Origin: Comamonas sp. NLF-1-9
Lineage (GTDB): Bacteria > Pseudomonadota > Gammaproteobacteria > Burkholderiales > Burkholderiaceae_C
Assembly: GCF_019195435.1 (NCBI RefSeq)
Contig: NZ_CP078069.1
Coordinates: forward strand, 868,001-932,000
Direction of reading: 5' to 3'
DNA length: 64,000 nt
Part shown: positions 8,652 through 18,254 of the stretch, piece after piece
Position numbering within the stretch: the first letter of the stretch is position 1
Layout: the number at the start of each line of letters is the position of its first letter
Notes under the pieces: generated by a model
Seen by the model: only the letters and a program-made list of their open reading frames with translations
Databases searched by the model: none
Told to the model about the DNA's origin: nothing
Position numbers and translations under genes: made by a program

Positions 8652-10586
8652 GTGATCCTGACCGACAACGAAACCAAAGTTGATCTCCTGAACAACGAGG
8701 CCATTGCCGCCACGATCATTGGGCTGCTTCGCGCCAAGCCCGATCATCCGGTGACGATCGGCGTGCACGGCGACTGGGGAGCGGGCAAGTCCAGCGTGCT
8801 CGAAATGATCGAGGCGGGCTTCGCAGATAAGAGCGATGTCCTGTGCCTCAAATTCAATGGGTGGCGTTTTCAAGGCTTCGAGGACGCGAAGATCGCCCTG
8901 ATCGAAGGGATTGTGACGGGCTTGGTCGAGAAACGACCAGCATTGAACAAGGCGGCTGCAGCCGTCAAGGACGTCTTCCGCCGCATCGACTGGTTGAAGG
9001 TCGCCAAGAGAGCAGGTGGCTTGGCCTTGACCGCGTTCACGGGTATCCCGACGCCCGAGCAAATCGGAGCCATCGTCGGCTCACTTGAAGCGTTGGTGGC
9101 GGACCCCGCCAAGCTCGTGACGAACGAGAACATCTCGACGGCCATCGACGAGGCCAAGGCTCTGCTGAAGCCGGATGAGTCCAAGAATGTGCCGGAGGAA
9201 GTAGAGGCGTTCCGCAAGGCGTTCGACCAGCTCTTGAAAGATGCAGGCATCAAGCAGCTTGTTGTCCTGATCGATGATCTCGACCGTTGCCTGCCCGACA
9301 CCGCCATTGAAACGCTCGAAGCGATCCGATTGTTTGTCTTCACTGCACAGACGGCGTTCGTCGTTGCGGCAGACGAGGCGATGATCGAATACGCAGTGCG
9401 TAAGCACTTTCCTGATCTACCCGACAGCACTGGACCGCGCGATTACGCCCGCAATTATCTCGAAAAGCTCATCCAGGTTCCGTTCCGTATTCCGGCCCTG
9501 GGTGAGACCGAGACCCGGATCTACGTCACGCTGTTGCTGACCGGCGCCGAGATTGGCGAGAACGACGCAGACTATGGGAAGCTGATCGCTGTCGCTCGGG
9601 AAAAGCTGAAGCGGCCTTGGACCAGCGGCGGTCTGGACGCAGCGACTGTCAAGGCGGCACTCGGCAAGCAGGCCGAGAAGGCGAACAATGCGCTTGCGCT
9701 CAGCGACCAGATCGGTCCCATCCTGGCCAGCGGTACGAAGGGCAACCCGAGACAGATCAAGCGCTTCCTCAACACACTGTTGTTGCGCGAGCGCACCGCT
9801 ATCGCACGCGGTTTCGGCGACGACATCAAGCTCCCCGTGCTCGCGAAACTCATGCTCGCGGAACGCTTCATCCCGAGGTTGTTCGAGCAAATCGCGTTCG
9901 TTGCGGCGATCCATCCGCAAGGACTTTGCGAAGACCTGGAAGCGCTGGAAACGGGTTTGGCGACGGCTGGTGACAAAGAGAGTGAGCCCAAGGGGCATAA
10001 GACCAGCGAGCCCCCGCCCGCACCCGACAGCGCCGTGTTGACCGAGTGGAAGTCGTTGGAGACGGTGCGCGACTGGGCGCACCTTTCACCGAAGCTGTCG
10101 GGACTCGATCTGCGACCCTACCTGTTCGTGACAAAGGACAAGAAGGACTACTTCGGCCCGGTGTCTGTGTTGGGTCACTTGGCTGGCGTGGTGGAGAAGC
10201 TGTTCGGGGGCAAGATGACCGTCCAAAGCTACGAGACCGAGTTGAAGCAGCTCGTGCAGCCCGAAGCCGAGAAGGTGTTTGAGGCCGTGCGCAGCAAGAT
10301 CATGAGCACGGGAGCCTTCGACATCAAGCCGGCGGGTGTCGAAGGCCTCGTTGTTCTCGTGAAGGCCCAGCCCGGCCTTCAGACCCACTTGATGGATTTC
10401 CTGGAGGCACTGCCAAGCGGCAAGTGCGGGCCTTGGGCGGTCAGCGGCTGGCAGGGTGTCATCAAAGACACCGAATGCGCCACGCGCCTCACGAAGCTGC
10501 TGGAAGGCTGGAGCAAGGTCACCAACAACCCCGTCCTCAAGGCAAGCGCCGAAGCAGCGCTTCAGGGTCCGAAGGGAGGACGTTGA
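8652..10586 (+). CDS. qatA: QatA: KAP-family P-loop NTPase of the Qat defence system
   Basis: QatA is the ATPase of the QatABCD anti-phage system. The 644-residue protein carries a Walker A GDWGAGKS (40-47) and a Walker B region LIDDLDRCLP (about 204-213) typical of KAP NTPases. The start is GTG at 8652 with a strong GGAGGAG (8641-8647). It follows the reverse transcriptase stop by 17 bases and overlaps qatB by one base (TGATG), so all these genes are likely one transcript. Function in defence is known for the family; the molecular trigger is not. Confidence 0.88.
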   Translation: MILTDNETKVDLLNNEAIAATIIGLLRAKPDHPVTIGVHGDWGAGKSSVLEMIEAGFADKSDVLCLKFNGWRFQGFEDAKIALIEGIVTGLVEKRPALNKAAAAVKDVFRRIDWLKVAKRAGGLALTAFTGIPTPEQIGAIVGSLEALVADPAKLVTNENISTAIDEAKALLKPDESKNVPEEVEAFRKAFDQLLKDAGIKQLVVLIDDLDRCLPDTAIETLEAIRLFVFTAQTAFVVAADEAMIEYAVRKHFPDLPDSTGPRDYARNYLEKLIQVPFRIPALGETETRIYVTLLLTGAEIGENDADYGKLIAVAREKLKRPWTSGGLDAATVKAALGKQAEKANNALALSDQIGPILASGTKGNPRQIKRFLNTLLLRERTAIARGFGDDIKLPVLAKLMLAERFIPRLFEQIAFVAAIHPQGLCEDLEALETGLATAGDKESEPKGHKTSEPPPAPDSAVLTEWKSLETVRDWAHLSPKLSGLDLRPYLFVTKDKKDYFGPVSVLGHLAGVVEKLFGGKMTVQSYETELKQLVQPEAEKVFEAVRSKIMSTGAFDIKPAGVEGLVVLVKAQPGLQTHLMDFLEALPSGKCGPWAVSGWQGVIKDTECATRLTKLLEGWSKVTNNPVLKASAEAALQGPKGGR

Positions 10587-11470
10587 TGGGAACCTCGACA
10601 GCTTATGGCGGCCCTGGCGGCGGAACACCGCTTGTTCCTTCATGGCTGGGCGACGCCGGTGGCGGTGACGCTTCTGCTGTCCCTCCGGGCAATGGGGCAG
10701 GTTCGGACGGCCAGGCGCCCGTGGATGGCACTGCACCACCGGTGCCGCCGAACCGTCCGCCTATTCCCCGGACAGCGGACCCGCAACGTTTCGCCGGCGC
10801 TCGCACTAACTTCACGCGATTCGCGGGCTCCGGCGGCAGCGATCGGGCCAGTCTGGGCCGCGCAGTTTCGAAGTACGTTTCAACGTCTTCAGGAGGTGCG
10901 CGTCAGGCGGCCCAACGCATGGGCGCCTCCCGAGGCTCTGGCGCTCGGCTTCTCGGCTTCCTAGCTGATGCGCAAACGCGGGGCGTGCGCGAAGCGCTGC
11001 GCGCCCTGGACCTGGAATCATTAGCGGGCCGCCCGATCACGGAAATTTTCGTAGGCTTGGCTGACTACATCTGCCCAGGCGCTGGCACTGTCGATGAAGG
11101 CATCGCCCGCGAGGCCTTCATCGAAACCATAGTTGAACTGGCAAGTGAAGGGCTCACCGATCTGACTACCTTCACGCCGGATCAGATGCAGACGGTCTTT
11201 GAGCTGTATGCCACCCATGCGATCGAAGCGCGTATCTGCAATGACATCGGCACCAAATCCGTGACTATGCCGGCAGACACGCAGGCTGCGCACCGTGTCG
11301 AACAACAGTTGCGAGACTTCATTCGCGGAGGTGTGAGCGACGCGCTAACGCGCGCTCGGGCGGAGACCCCGAATCTCACGTCTGAGCGGATTCAGGGCTT
11401 TGTGGACGCCGTGTACGAATCTGCATTTGCAATCTTGCAGACCCTCGGCGATGCGGAGATCAACCAATGA
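10586..11470 (+). CDS. qatB: QatB: defence protein of the Qat system
   Basis: This 294-residue protein occupies the qatB position between the KAP ATPase and the QueC-like protein. The first 75 residues are Gly/Pro-rich and probably disordered; the remainder is helical without a catalytic motif I can name. The start at 10586 overlaps the qatA stop (TGATG) and has AGGGAGGA upstream. Its stop overlaps the start of qatC as ATGA. The assignment rests mainly on gene order. Confidence 0.75.
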   Translation: MGTSTAYGGPGGGTPLVPSWLGDAGGGDASAVPPGNGAGSDGQAPVDGTAPPVPPNRPPIPRTADPQRFAGARTNFTRFAGSGGSDRASLGRAVSKYVSTSSGGARQAAQRMGASRGSGARLLGFLADAQTRGVREALRALDLESLAGRPITEIFVGLADYICPGAGTVDEGIAREAFIETIVELASEGLTDLTTFTPDQMQTVFELYATHAIEARICNDIGTKSVTMPADTQAAHRVEQQLRDFIRGGVSDALTRARAETPNLTSERIQGFVDAVYESAFAILQTLGDAEINQ

Positions 11471-12834
11471 AGCGTCAACTCCTCGTGGGCCGCTTCGGTC
11501 CTGACGATCATCTCGATGTGACGGCTGGTGCTGACGAACAGAGGACTTATCTGCAACTCGTCGTCGGCGAGAGGTCCTTGGGGCATGGAATTGGTGGAGC
11601 ACTGTCCGATTTGAAGAAGATCGGTGTGTTTCCCTCGGAGATCGGCATCGATCTTCTGGTGCTGGCCGCTCACGTCCATGCCGCAGACACACGCATCTCT
11701 CGTGCCGAGCAGTCGCAGGACTCGTGGACGCGCGAAATACGGCTGGTCGTTCCAGTCAGCGATCCAGCTCGTTGGGGCGCAGCAACACCGACGCTAAAAA
11801 AGTCGCTTGACTTCTTGACAGGCGATCGCTGGACGATCGGATTCAGAGCGCGTCCGACCCGGTTTGCAACGATCGGCCAGGCGGCACCTCCGAGCCTGAT
11901 CGCTCCCCCTTTTGATTCCGTCAGCCTTTTTTCCGGCGGACTGGACAGCCTGATTGGCGCCATCGACCTACTAGAGGATGGTGCCACGCCGTTATTGGTC
12001 AGTCATTTCGGTGAAGGTTCAATCAGCGACGCGCAAGGCAAGTTGTTCACGGGCTTGAGAAAGCAGTACGCCAAGTCATCCTTCGAACGGCTGCGTGTCG
12101 GCATGATCTTCAAGAAAGGCTTGGTAGCCAACGTTGGTTCGGAAGACAGCACGCGCGGCAGGTCGTTCCTGTTCTTTGCGCTCGGTGTGTTCGCGGGGAC
12201 TGGGCTGGGGCGCCGCTTTGTACTGCGCGTACCCGAGAATGGGCTGATCGCTCTAAATGTGCCCCTCGACCCTTTGCGGCTGGGCTCGAACAGCACTCGC
12301 ACCACGCATCCTTACTACATGGCAAGATGGAACGACCTGCTCGGCGAACTCGGTATCGACGGCAAGATTCGGAATCCGTACTGGGATAAGACGAAGGGTG
12401 AGATGACCGCAGCCTGCCAGAACCCAACGCTCTTGAAGAATTTGGCGCCAGATTCGTTGTCGTGCTCATCCCCCGCTAAAGCCCGATGGCTAGGGCATGG
12501 CATTCAGAACTGCGGCTATTGCCTGCCATGCCTGATCCGCCGCGCAGCGTTGGAGGCAGCATGGGGTACGGGGATCGATCTGACGACGTACACCGTATCC
12601 GATCTTCATGCTCAGCCGTTAGATACGCGCCAAGCGATCGGAATACAAGTCAGGTCGTTTCAGTATGCCATTGAGCGCTTAAGAGGAAAACCGCAGCTCG
12701 CGAATCTCTTGATTCACAAACCGGGTTCGCTTGCTGACGAAGCAGCGCATCTGGATGAGCTTGCTGATGTTTATCGGCGCGGCCTTGACGAAGTTGCGCG
12801 GCTCCTTGATGGCACCGAGGCGAAACCGAGCTGA
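11467..12834 (+). CDS. qatC: QatC: QueC-like ATP-pyrophosphatase of the Qat system
   Basis: This 455-residue protein has the PP-loop SGGLDS at residues 156-161 and a late Cys cluster (C333, C349, C352, C355) like the zinc site of QueC, the 7-cyano-7-deazaguanine synthase of queuosine biosynthesis. In Qat systems this homologue is thought to act on a protein or nucleotide substrate in defence rather than in tRNA modification; no other queuosine gene is nearby. About 150 extra N-terminal residues set it apart from housekeeping QueC. It overlaps qatB by 4 bases. Confidence 0.88.
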   Translation: MKRQLLVGRFGPDDHLDVTAGADEQRTYLQLVVGERSLGHGIGGALSDLKKIGVFPSEIGIDLLVLAAHVHAADTRISRAEQSQDSWTREIRLVVPVSDPARWGAATPTLKKSLDFLTGDRWTIGFRARPTRFATIGQAAPPSLIAPPFDSVSLFSGGLDSLIGAIDLLEDGATPLLVSHFGEGSISDAQGKLFTGLRKQYAKSSFERLRVGMIFKKGLVANVGSEDSTRGRSFLFFALGVFAGTGLGRRFVLRVPENGLIALNVPLDPLRLGSNSTRTTHPYYMARWNDLLGELGIDGKIRNPYWDKTKGEMTAACQNPTLLKNLAPDSLSCSSPAKARWLGHGIQNCGYCLPCLIRRAALEAAWGTGIDLTTYTVSDLHAQPLDTRQAIGIQVRSFQYAIERLRGKPQLANLLIHKPGSLADEAAHLDELADVYRRGLDEVARLLDGTEAKPS

Positions 12835-12847
12835 CCAGGATGCGTGC

Positions 12848-13597
12848 ATGACCTCTACAGCCGGACTCGTGGACTTCCACTGCCACCTCGATCTCTACCC
12901 GGACCATGCCGTGGCAGTTCGGGATGCAGAGGCGGCCAGCGTGTTCACGCTGGCTGTGACGACAACCCCGCGGGCCTGGCCTCGCAATCACGAACTCGCC
13001 CAGCGTACGAAGCATGTTCGAGCGGCACTGGGGTTGCATCCACAATTGGTCGCTGAACGTGAAAAGGAAATCGAATTATGGGATCGATACCTTGCGGAGA
13101 CGCGCTACATCGGTGAGGTCGGATTGGACGCTGGCCCCCGGTTCTTCAAGTCGCTCGACGCGCAGAAGCGCGTATTCCAGTATGTGTTGCAGCGCTGCGC
13201 GCAGGCCGGCGGGAAAATCATCACGGTCCACAGCATCAGATCAGCCAAAGCGGTACTTGATCTTGTCGAGACGCATCTACCACCCGAACGCGGAAAAATC
13301 GTTCTTCATTGGTTCACCGGGACACAGAGCGAGGCGAAGCGTGCGCTGGAGTTAGGCTGCTACTTCTCGATCAACGCAGGAATGCTTGGCAATGAGAAGC
13401 ACGCGCAAATGGTGCAGACCATCCCGTTGGATCGGATTTTGACGGAAACCGACGGTCCTTTCACTCGTACCGACGATAGACCTTCGCGACCAAGCGATGT
13501 CGCAAGCGTCGTCGAGGAATTGGCCCGCATGCGCGGACTACCTTCGAGCGATATAGCTAGCCTCATTCGCAACAACCTTCGAACGCTTCTTGGGTAA
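12848..13597 (+). CDS. qatD: QatD: TatD-like metal-dependent DNase of the Qat system
   Basis: This 249-residue member of the TatD amidohydrolase family is the predicted nuclease of the Qat system. Metal ligands are visible: HCH at residues 11-13, Glu in GEVGLD, His in VHSIRS and in LHWFTG, and Asp in TETDGPF. The ATG at 12848 with AGGA ten bases upstream is chosen; an open frame from 12731 overlaps qatC without family similarity. It closes the retron/Qat operon 13 bases after qatC. Confidence 0.88.
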   Translation: MTSTAGLVDFHCHLDLYPDHAVAVRDAEAASVFTLAVTTTPRAWPRNHELAQRTKHVRAALGLHPQLVAEREKEIELWDRYLAETRYIGEVGLDAGPRFFKSLDAQKRVFQYVLQRCAQAGGKIITVHSIRSAKAVLDLVETHLPPERGKIVLHWFTGTQSEAKRALELGCYFSINAGMLGNEKHAQMVQTIPLDRILTETDGPFTRTDDRPSRPSDVASVVEELARMRGLPSSDIASLIRNNLRTLLG

Positions 13598-13937
13598 GCA
13601 TCTGCGGACCTTACGGGATCGCAGGTGTTTCACGTAAAACTGGGTCCCCCGTACCATGCAACGCCAAGAGAAAGTGAAAAAGCACCGTCGGATAGCGTTC
13701 AACATTCCGTCTTTCGTCGCCTCTCCTCCTCAGCGCCGGCCACGTCGCCAACTTGCCATCAGGGATGGTTCATCAAGATTTTCGTCCGATACGAAGGAGC
13801 TGATAGGTCACTGGACTGCAAGCCGTCGGTTATGAAACACGGTTCGATTTGGTCATCCCGATACAGCTTCGTCATACTCTTCTCTCTTGACGCTCCTCCT
13901 GGCCACCAGCCAGGACTACTCCTATATTTGGGCTGTT
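13598..13937. other. Gap after qatD, degenerate repeat and a 38-codon frame
   Basis: No confident gene is present. Bases about 13680-13750 resemble 6395-6460 at the other side of the retron/Qat module (roughly 70 percent by eye); on the minus strand both end in an AE-rich charged tail and a stop. A minus-strand frame at 13759-13875 encodes 38 residues (starting MTKLYRDDQ) with a GAGAGAAG ahead of its ATG, but nothing else supports it. Confidence 0.4.
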
Positions 13938-15122
13938 CTATGCCTTCACCAGCTTCGCGGCGCTGGGATCATAGATGTAGCCGGTAATACTGCCATCCTT
14001 GATGCGCGCCACGGCCTCATCGATCACGAACAGCGGAACGAGAAACCATTCCTCAGGCTGCACAGGATGGCCGAAGCGGTCATTGATGGTGATGTTCAAC
14101 CGCGCGGACGCAAACAGTCTATGGAACAGGTTCTCCATCCGGGTGCGGTTGATGCCCGCGAGTTTGTAGGTCGCCACCACTTCGACCTTCGCCAGCAGGT
14201 AGGTGGAATCGTGCTCGGCGTTAGCGATGCGCGTTTCCACCTTGCCACCGGTCACGCCTACCTTGTGGATGACATCCCGGTGCTGCGCAACATACGGGTG
14301 ATCGGACAGGGAGCGCAGAACGTAGATCGTGCCGCTTTCGACATCATCGGCCTCAAGCTCGCCGCCGAAGGAAAGTTGCCCACTCTCGGGCGAGGCCAGC
14401 CGCCGCGCGGCGGGATCGTCGTAGAACGCGCGCTGGAGCGAGCGCAGCAAAAGGTTGCTTTCGGTGCTGTTGGAGAAGATAAGGCGCAGGCGGCGATCCA
14501 CCTCCCCGGCGGTGGTTTTCAGTGGCTCGCCGACCTCGGCAACGTAGAGCGTCAGGCCATCGAGAACGAAAAAGTCCCCTGCCCCAACCGCCCGGTTGTC
14601 CGCTGTAATCGGTTGAGACTGCCGCATGCCCGTCTTCAGCTCCGTTTGCACGCGCTCAAACAAGGGCCGGAAGGTCTCGAAATCCTCACAGGGCTTGCGA
14701 TCCGCAACTTCCTCGGCAGCGCGTTTTTCGGCGCTGGTGCGCACATGGCGCAAGACCGTGATGTCGTCCGAGTCAGCAACATCACCCAGCTCGGCGGCCA
14801 GGTCGTCAATATCGATAACGCCATCAGCCAAAGCGGCATCAGCCGGTGCTCCGGCAAGCAGGCCCTGATGATCCAGCGGTTCCAGCAAGGCACGACAGTC
14901 CGGGAGCGAACGCAAACGATCCAGCCGCACGGCGTACAGGCGCTCGAAGATGTCGCGGTCCTCGCCATGCCGGGGTGCCTGCCCATGCTGCTCGGTGAAG
15001 CGCTGGATTTCCTCGAAGCCAGCGATGACGCGCTCCTCGCTCGCGGGGCGCCCTTTCTTCTTCTCAGGCGGTGCGAATTCGGCCAGCTCCGCCGCCAGGT
15101 CGTCAAGGTCGGCGTTACTCAT
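13938..15122 (-). CDS. GIY-YIG (T5orf172-type) nuclease of restriction-like operon
   Basis: This 394-residue protein has a C-terminal segment (about 262-340: GTIYVLRSL, then IHKVGVTGGKVETRI) matching the GIY-YIG fold of the T5orf172 group, which includes predicted DNA-cleaving enzymes. The N-terminal 250 residues are acidic and helical without a known domain. It is the last gene of a six-gene leftward operon and overlaps the helicase gene by eight bases, so it is likely the nuclease arm of a methyltransferase-helicase system. Cleavage activity is inferred. Confidence 0.75.
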   Translation of the reverse strand: MSNADLDDLAAELAEFAPPEKKKGRPASEERVIAGFEEIQRFTEQHGQAPRHGEDRDIFERLYAVRLDRLRSLPDCRALLEPLDHQGLLAGAPADAALADGVIDIDDLAAELGDVADSDDITVLRHVRTSAEKRAAEEVADRKPCEDFETFRPLFERVQTELKTGMRQSQPITADNRAVGAGDFFVLDGLTLYVAEVGEPLKTTAGEVDRRLRLIFSNSTESNLLLRSLQRAFYDDPAARRLASPESGQLSFGGELEADDVESGTIYVLRSLSDHPYVAQHRDVIHKVGVTGGKVETRIANAEHDSTYLLAKVEVVATYKLAGINRTRMENLFHRLFASARLNITINDRFGHPVQPEEWFLVPLFVIDEAVARIKDGSITGYIYDPSAAKLVKA

Positions 15123-17181
15123 AGCGCCCCTCCGCCCTGAAACGCATGAAAGCGGCCGCGCCTTCGGCGAGGTATTTTTCGTAGGCGTCCTGGGAAGTCA
15201 CCGATGGAGCCCTCCCGCGTTCCCGTTTGAACCCAACCGCGCGTATGGCGATTGCTTTGGCATCTTCAGGGGTAATTGAGGTGCGCTTGGCCGAGATGGC
15301 CGCCGCCACCTGCTTCAAGCTGTCCTCGCTCATGGTCTTGGCCAGGATGGCGTAGGCTTCGCCAAAGGGGTTGATGCGGTCGATCAGGTCAATATCCAGC
15401 TCGCGCACGTCCATTGCGAAGCGGCGCACGCCGTCGATCAGGGCGGTGTTGGGTGACGACCCGTCACCCTCGCCTTCGGTAACAAGCCGCTTGGCCTGCT
15501 GGGTGAGATTGAGGGCGGCAATGGCGTGCTGGCGCACCGCCTCCTGATCTTCGGCGTCAAGCTCGGGGTACTTGTCCTTGATGATCTTGCCCATGCGAAC
15601 CTGCGTCAGCTCCTCGGGCACCAGCTCCTCATCGAACAGGCCGCGCTCGATGGCCGGCTTGTCTTGCACGAAGGCCGCGATGACTTCATTCAGGTCCTCC
15701 TGGCAGATTCGCGCTGCCTCCTTGCTCTTGGGCTCGGCAAGACCGTTGATCTCGATCTGGTACGCCCCTGTCCGCTCATTGACACCGATGTTGCAGCGGC
15801 CCGGGTCATAGCCACCCTCGCCATAGTCAAAACCCGGCGTCGGGCGGTTGTCGGGATTCTTGGGTTTGAACTCGAAGCGCGGCGCAAGCACCTGCTCCAT
15901 CAGCAGGCTTGCCGCGATGGCCTTCAGCGTATCGTTGATGGCCTCGGTGACCGCTTCCTCGGCAGCATCCGGCTCGGCGATCAGGTTGGTAAACCTCGCA
16001 CGGGTTTTGCCCGGTGCATCACGGGTGGCACGGCCAATGATCTGCACGATCTCGGTCAGGCTGGCGCGGTAGCCCACGGTCAGCGCGTGTTCGCACCAGA
16101 TCCAGTCGAAGCCTTCCTTCGCCATGCCCAGCGCGATGATGATGTCCACGTGTTCGCGGTTGTTCTTCTGCGCGGGGTCCTTGAGCGCGGCGGACACGCG
16201 GTCGCGCTTCGATGGTTCATCATCCACCAGATCGGCGATGCGCAGCACGCGGCCATCCGGCCGCTTGACGAGCTGAAAGCCGGTCGCGGCGTCAATGCCC
16301 TGCCACTCCCCCAGCGCCTCGATGATGTGCTCCACCTCGCGCATCTTGTCCTTCGTGCTCTCGCGCGAGTTGACGTTGGGAATGTGGATGATGGTCTTCT
16401 CCGCAGGGTCGAGGACATTGAGGATGTCATCGACATAAGGCCCGCTGTAGAAGAAGTAGCCGATGTCGAGCTGCTTGAGGTACTCGTAGCCGTTGAGCTG
16501 CTCGTAGTAGGTGTAGGTGACGGTGTCGAACCTGGCTTCATCTGTCGGTGCCAAGACGGCTTCGGCGTCACCACGGAAGTAGGAGCCGGTCATGGCGACG
16601 ATGTGCGTCTTGTCTCGCGCGATGAACTGACCCAGGTGCTGGCCGAGCTTGTTGTCCGGGTTGGCCGATACATGGTGGAACTCATCGACCGCGATCAGGC
16701 GGTCGTCGAACGCCTCCACACCATAGGCATCGACTGCGAAGCGGAAGGTCGCGTGGGTACAGACCAGCACCTTGTCGTCACTTTCGAGAAACGCGCCCAG
16801 CGACTTCACCTTGCCCCCGTTGTCGGTGCCTGGCGCATTGCACAGGTTCCACTTTGGTTCAACATGCCAGTCGGCCCAGAAGCCGTACTTCGCCAGCGGC
16901 TCGTCATTGAAGCTGGCACCAATGGATTTCTCCGGCACGACGATGATGGCCTGCTTGATGCCCTGGTTCGCCAGCTTGTCCAGTGCCACGAACATCAGCG
17001 CCCGGCTCTTGCCCGATGCGGGGGGTGACTTGATGAGCAAGTATTGCTCTCCCCGTTTCTCGTAAGCCCGTTCCTGCATCGGCCGCATCCCAAGGGCATT
17101 CGCCTTGGTCGAGACACCATTGCGGGCATAGGTGACAGAAACGGAGGGGACGGCGCGCTGCCGGGCGAAGTTATCGGTCAT
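15115..17181 (-). CDS. DExH-box superfamily 2 helicase of restriction-like operon
   Basis: This 688-residue SF2 enzyme has Walker A SPPASGKS (52-59), the DExH box DEFH (166-169), motif III-like TGSYFRG and a motif VI-like QIIGRATRDAPGK. This pattern matches translocases of type I and III restriction systems and similar defence loci. The C-terminal third has no recognised domain and may contact partners. It is the fifth of six genes, overlapping the nuclease downstream and starting four bases inside the DUF1016 gene upstream. Confidence 0.85.
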   Translation of the reverse strand: MTDNFARQRAVPSVSVTYARNGVSTKANALGMRPMQERAYEKRGEQYLLIKSPPASGKSRALMFVALDKLANQGIKQAIIVVPEKSIGASFNDEPLAKYGFWADWHVEPKWNLCNAPGTDNGGKVKSLGAFLESDDKVLVCTHATFRFAVDAYGVEAFDDRLIAVDEFHHVSANPDNKLGQHLGQFIARDKTHIVAMTGSYFRGDAEAVLAPTDEARFDTVTYTYYEQLNGYEYLKQLDIGYFFYSGPYVDDILNVLDPAEKTIIHIPNVNSRESTKDKMREVEHIIEALGEWQGIDAATGFQLVKRPDGRVLRIADLVDDEPSKRDRVSAALKDPAQKNNREHVDIIIALGMAKEGFDWIWCEHALTVGYRASLTEIVQIIGRATRDAPGKTRARFTNLIAEPDAAEEAVTEAINDTLKAIAASLLMEQVLAPRFEFKPKNPDNRPTPGFDYGEGGYDPGRCNIGVNERTGAYQIEINGLAEPKSKEAARICQEDLNEVIAAFVQDKPAIERGLFDEELVPEELTQVRMGKIIKDKYPELDAEDQEAVRQHAIAALNLTQQAKRLVTEGEGDGSSPNTALIDGVRRFAMDVRELDIDLIDRINPFGEAYAILAKTMSEDSLKQVAAAISAKRTSITPEDAKAIAIRAVGFKRERGRAPSVTSQDAYEKYLAEGAAAFMRFRAEGRYE

Positions 17182-18254
17182 GACTTGTCGTCCGCATTGG
17201 CTGTATCCGCATCATTTCCCATCAATTCCTGTTCGATCTGTTCGATGCTCGGCAAATCTGACGCCAACTCCGGCGGCAGGGATTCAATCAACTTGTATTC
17301 GGCCACACCCAGCGGTTTCGCGTTCTGGCGCAGCGCGTATTCGGCCACCACCTTGTTCTTGCTCTTGCACAGCAGCAGGCCGATGGTGGGGTTGTCTTGC
17401 GGGTGTTTGACCTGCTCATCCACCGCTGTCAAATAGAAGCCCAGTTGGCCAAGATGCTCGGGCTTGAACTTGCCGGCCTTCAGCTCGATGACCACATAGC
17501 TGCGTAGCTTGAGGTGATAGAACAGCAGGTCGATGAAGAACTCGTCACCCCCCACATCCAGCAGCACCTGCCGCCCAACAAAGGCGAAACCAGCGCCCAA
17601 CTCCAGCAGAAATTCAGTGACGTGCTTGACCAACGCATCTTCGACCGCACGCTCCTGCGCCTCATCGGTCAAACCAAGAAAATCGAAGCGATACGGGTCT
17701 TTCAGCGACTCGCGCGCCAGGTCAGACTGCGGCTTGGGCAGAGTCAGCTCAAAATTGGTCTCTGCCTTACCGCTGCGTTCCAATAGACGGGTTTCAATCT
17801 GCATCACCAGCACATTGCGCGACCAGTTGTGCTCAATGGCTTTGGCTGCGTACCACTGGCGGGTTTTGGGGCCAGGCAGCTTGTCCAGCAAGGCCAATTG
17901 GTGATACCACGGCAATTGTGCAAGCACCTCTTGCACAAATGACTGATCCGGCCATGCTTCGGCGAAAGCACGCATGTACTTCAGGTTTCGTGGGGAAAAG
18001 CCTTTCATCTCAGGAAAGGCCGAGCGCAAGTCCTGCGACAACCGCTCGATGACTTTCGCACCCCACCCCTGCGCGGCCTGCCGCGCCAAGATGTCCTGAC
18101 CAATCTGCCAGTACAGCAGCACCAGCTCACGGTTGACCGCCAGAGCGGCGCGTTGCTGGGCAGTGTGGATGCGAGTCTTTAGGTCGGCCAGCCAGTCAGC
18201 GTAGCCTTCGGGTGCTGGTGTCAGCTTGACAGGTTTTGCATCATCGGTGCTCAT
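17178..18254 (-). CDS. DUF1016 / YhcG-type PD-(D/E)xK nuclease-domain protein
   Basis: This is a protein of about 358 residues of the YhcG family: an N-terminal helical DUF1016 region (VNRELVLLYWQIGQDIL, GFSPRNLKYMRAFAEAWP) and a C-terminal PD-(D/E)xK core (FIDLLFYHLKLRSYVVIELKAGKF). The ATG at 18254 overlaps the previous stop as ATGA and is preferred to the in-frame ATG at 18269. YhcG homologues are often found as accessory genes of restriction loci; a role in DNA cleavage or recombination is inferred. It sits between the HEPN gene and the helicase gene. Confidence 0.85.
   Translation of the reverse strand: MSTDDAKPVKLTPAPEGYADWLADLKTRIHTAQQRAALAVNRELVLLYWQIGQDILARQAAQGWGAKVIERLSQDLRSAFPEMKGFSPRNLKYMRAFAEAWPDQSFVQEVLAQLPWYHQLALLDKLPGPKTRQWYAAKAIEHNWSRNVLVMQIETRLLERSGKAETNFELTLPKPQSDLARESLKDPYRFDFLGLTDEAQERAVEDALVKHVTEFLLELGAGFAFVGRQVLLDVGGDEFFIDLLFYHLKLRSYVVIELKAGKFKPEHLGQLGFYLTAVDEQVKHPQDNPTIGLLLCKSKNKVVAEYALRQNAKPLGVAEYKLIESLPPELASDLPSIEQIEQELMGNDADTANADDKS

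Noticed and set aside
11467..12834. A housekeeping queC gene
   Set aside because: It has a 150-residue N-terminal extension, lies between qatB and qatD with overlaps, and no queuosine genes are nearby.
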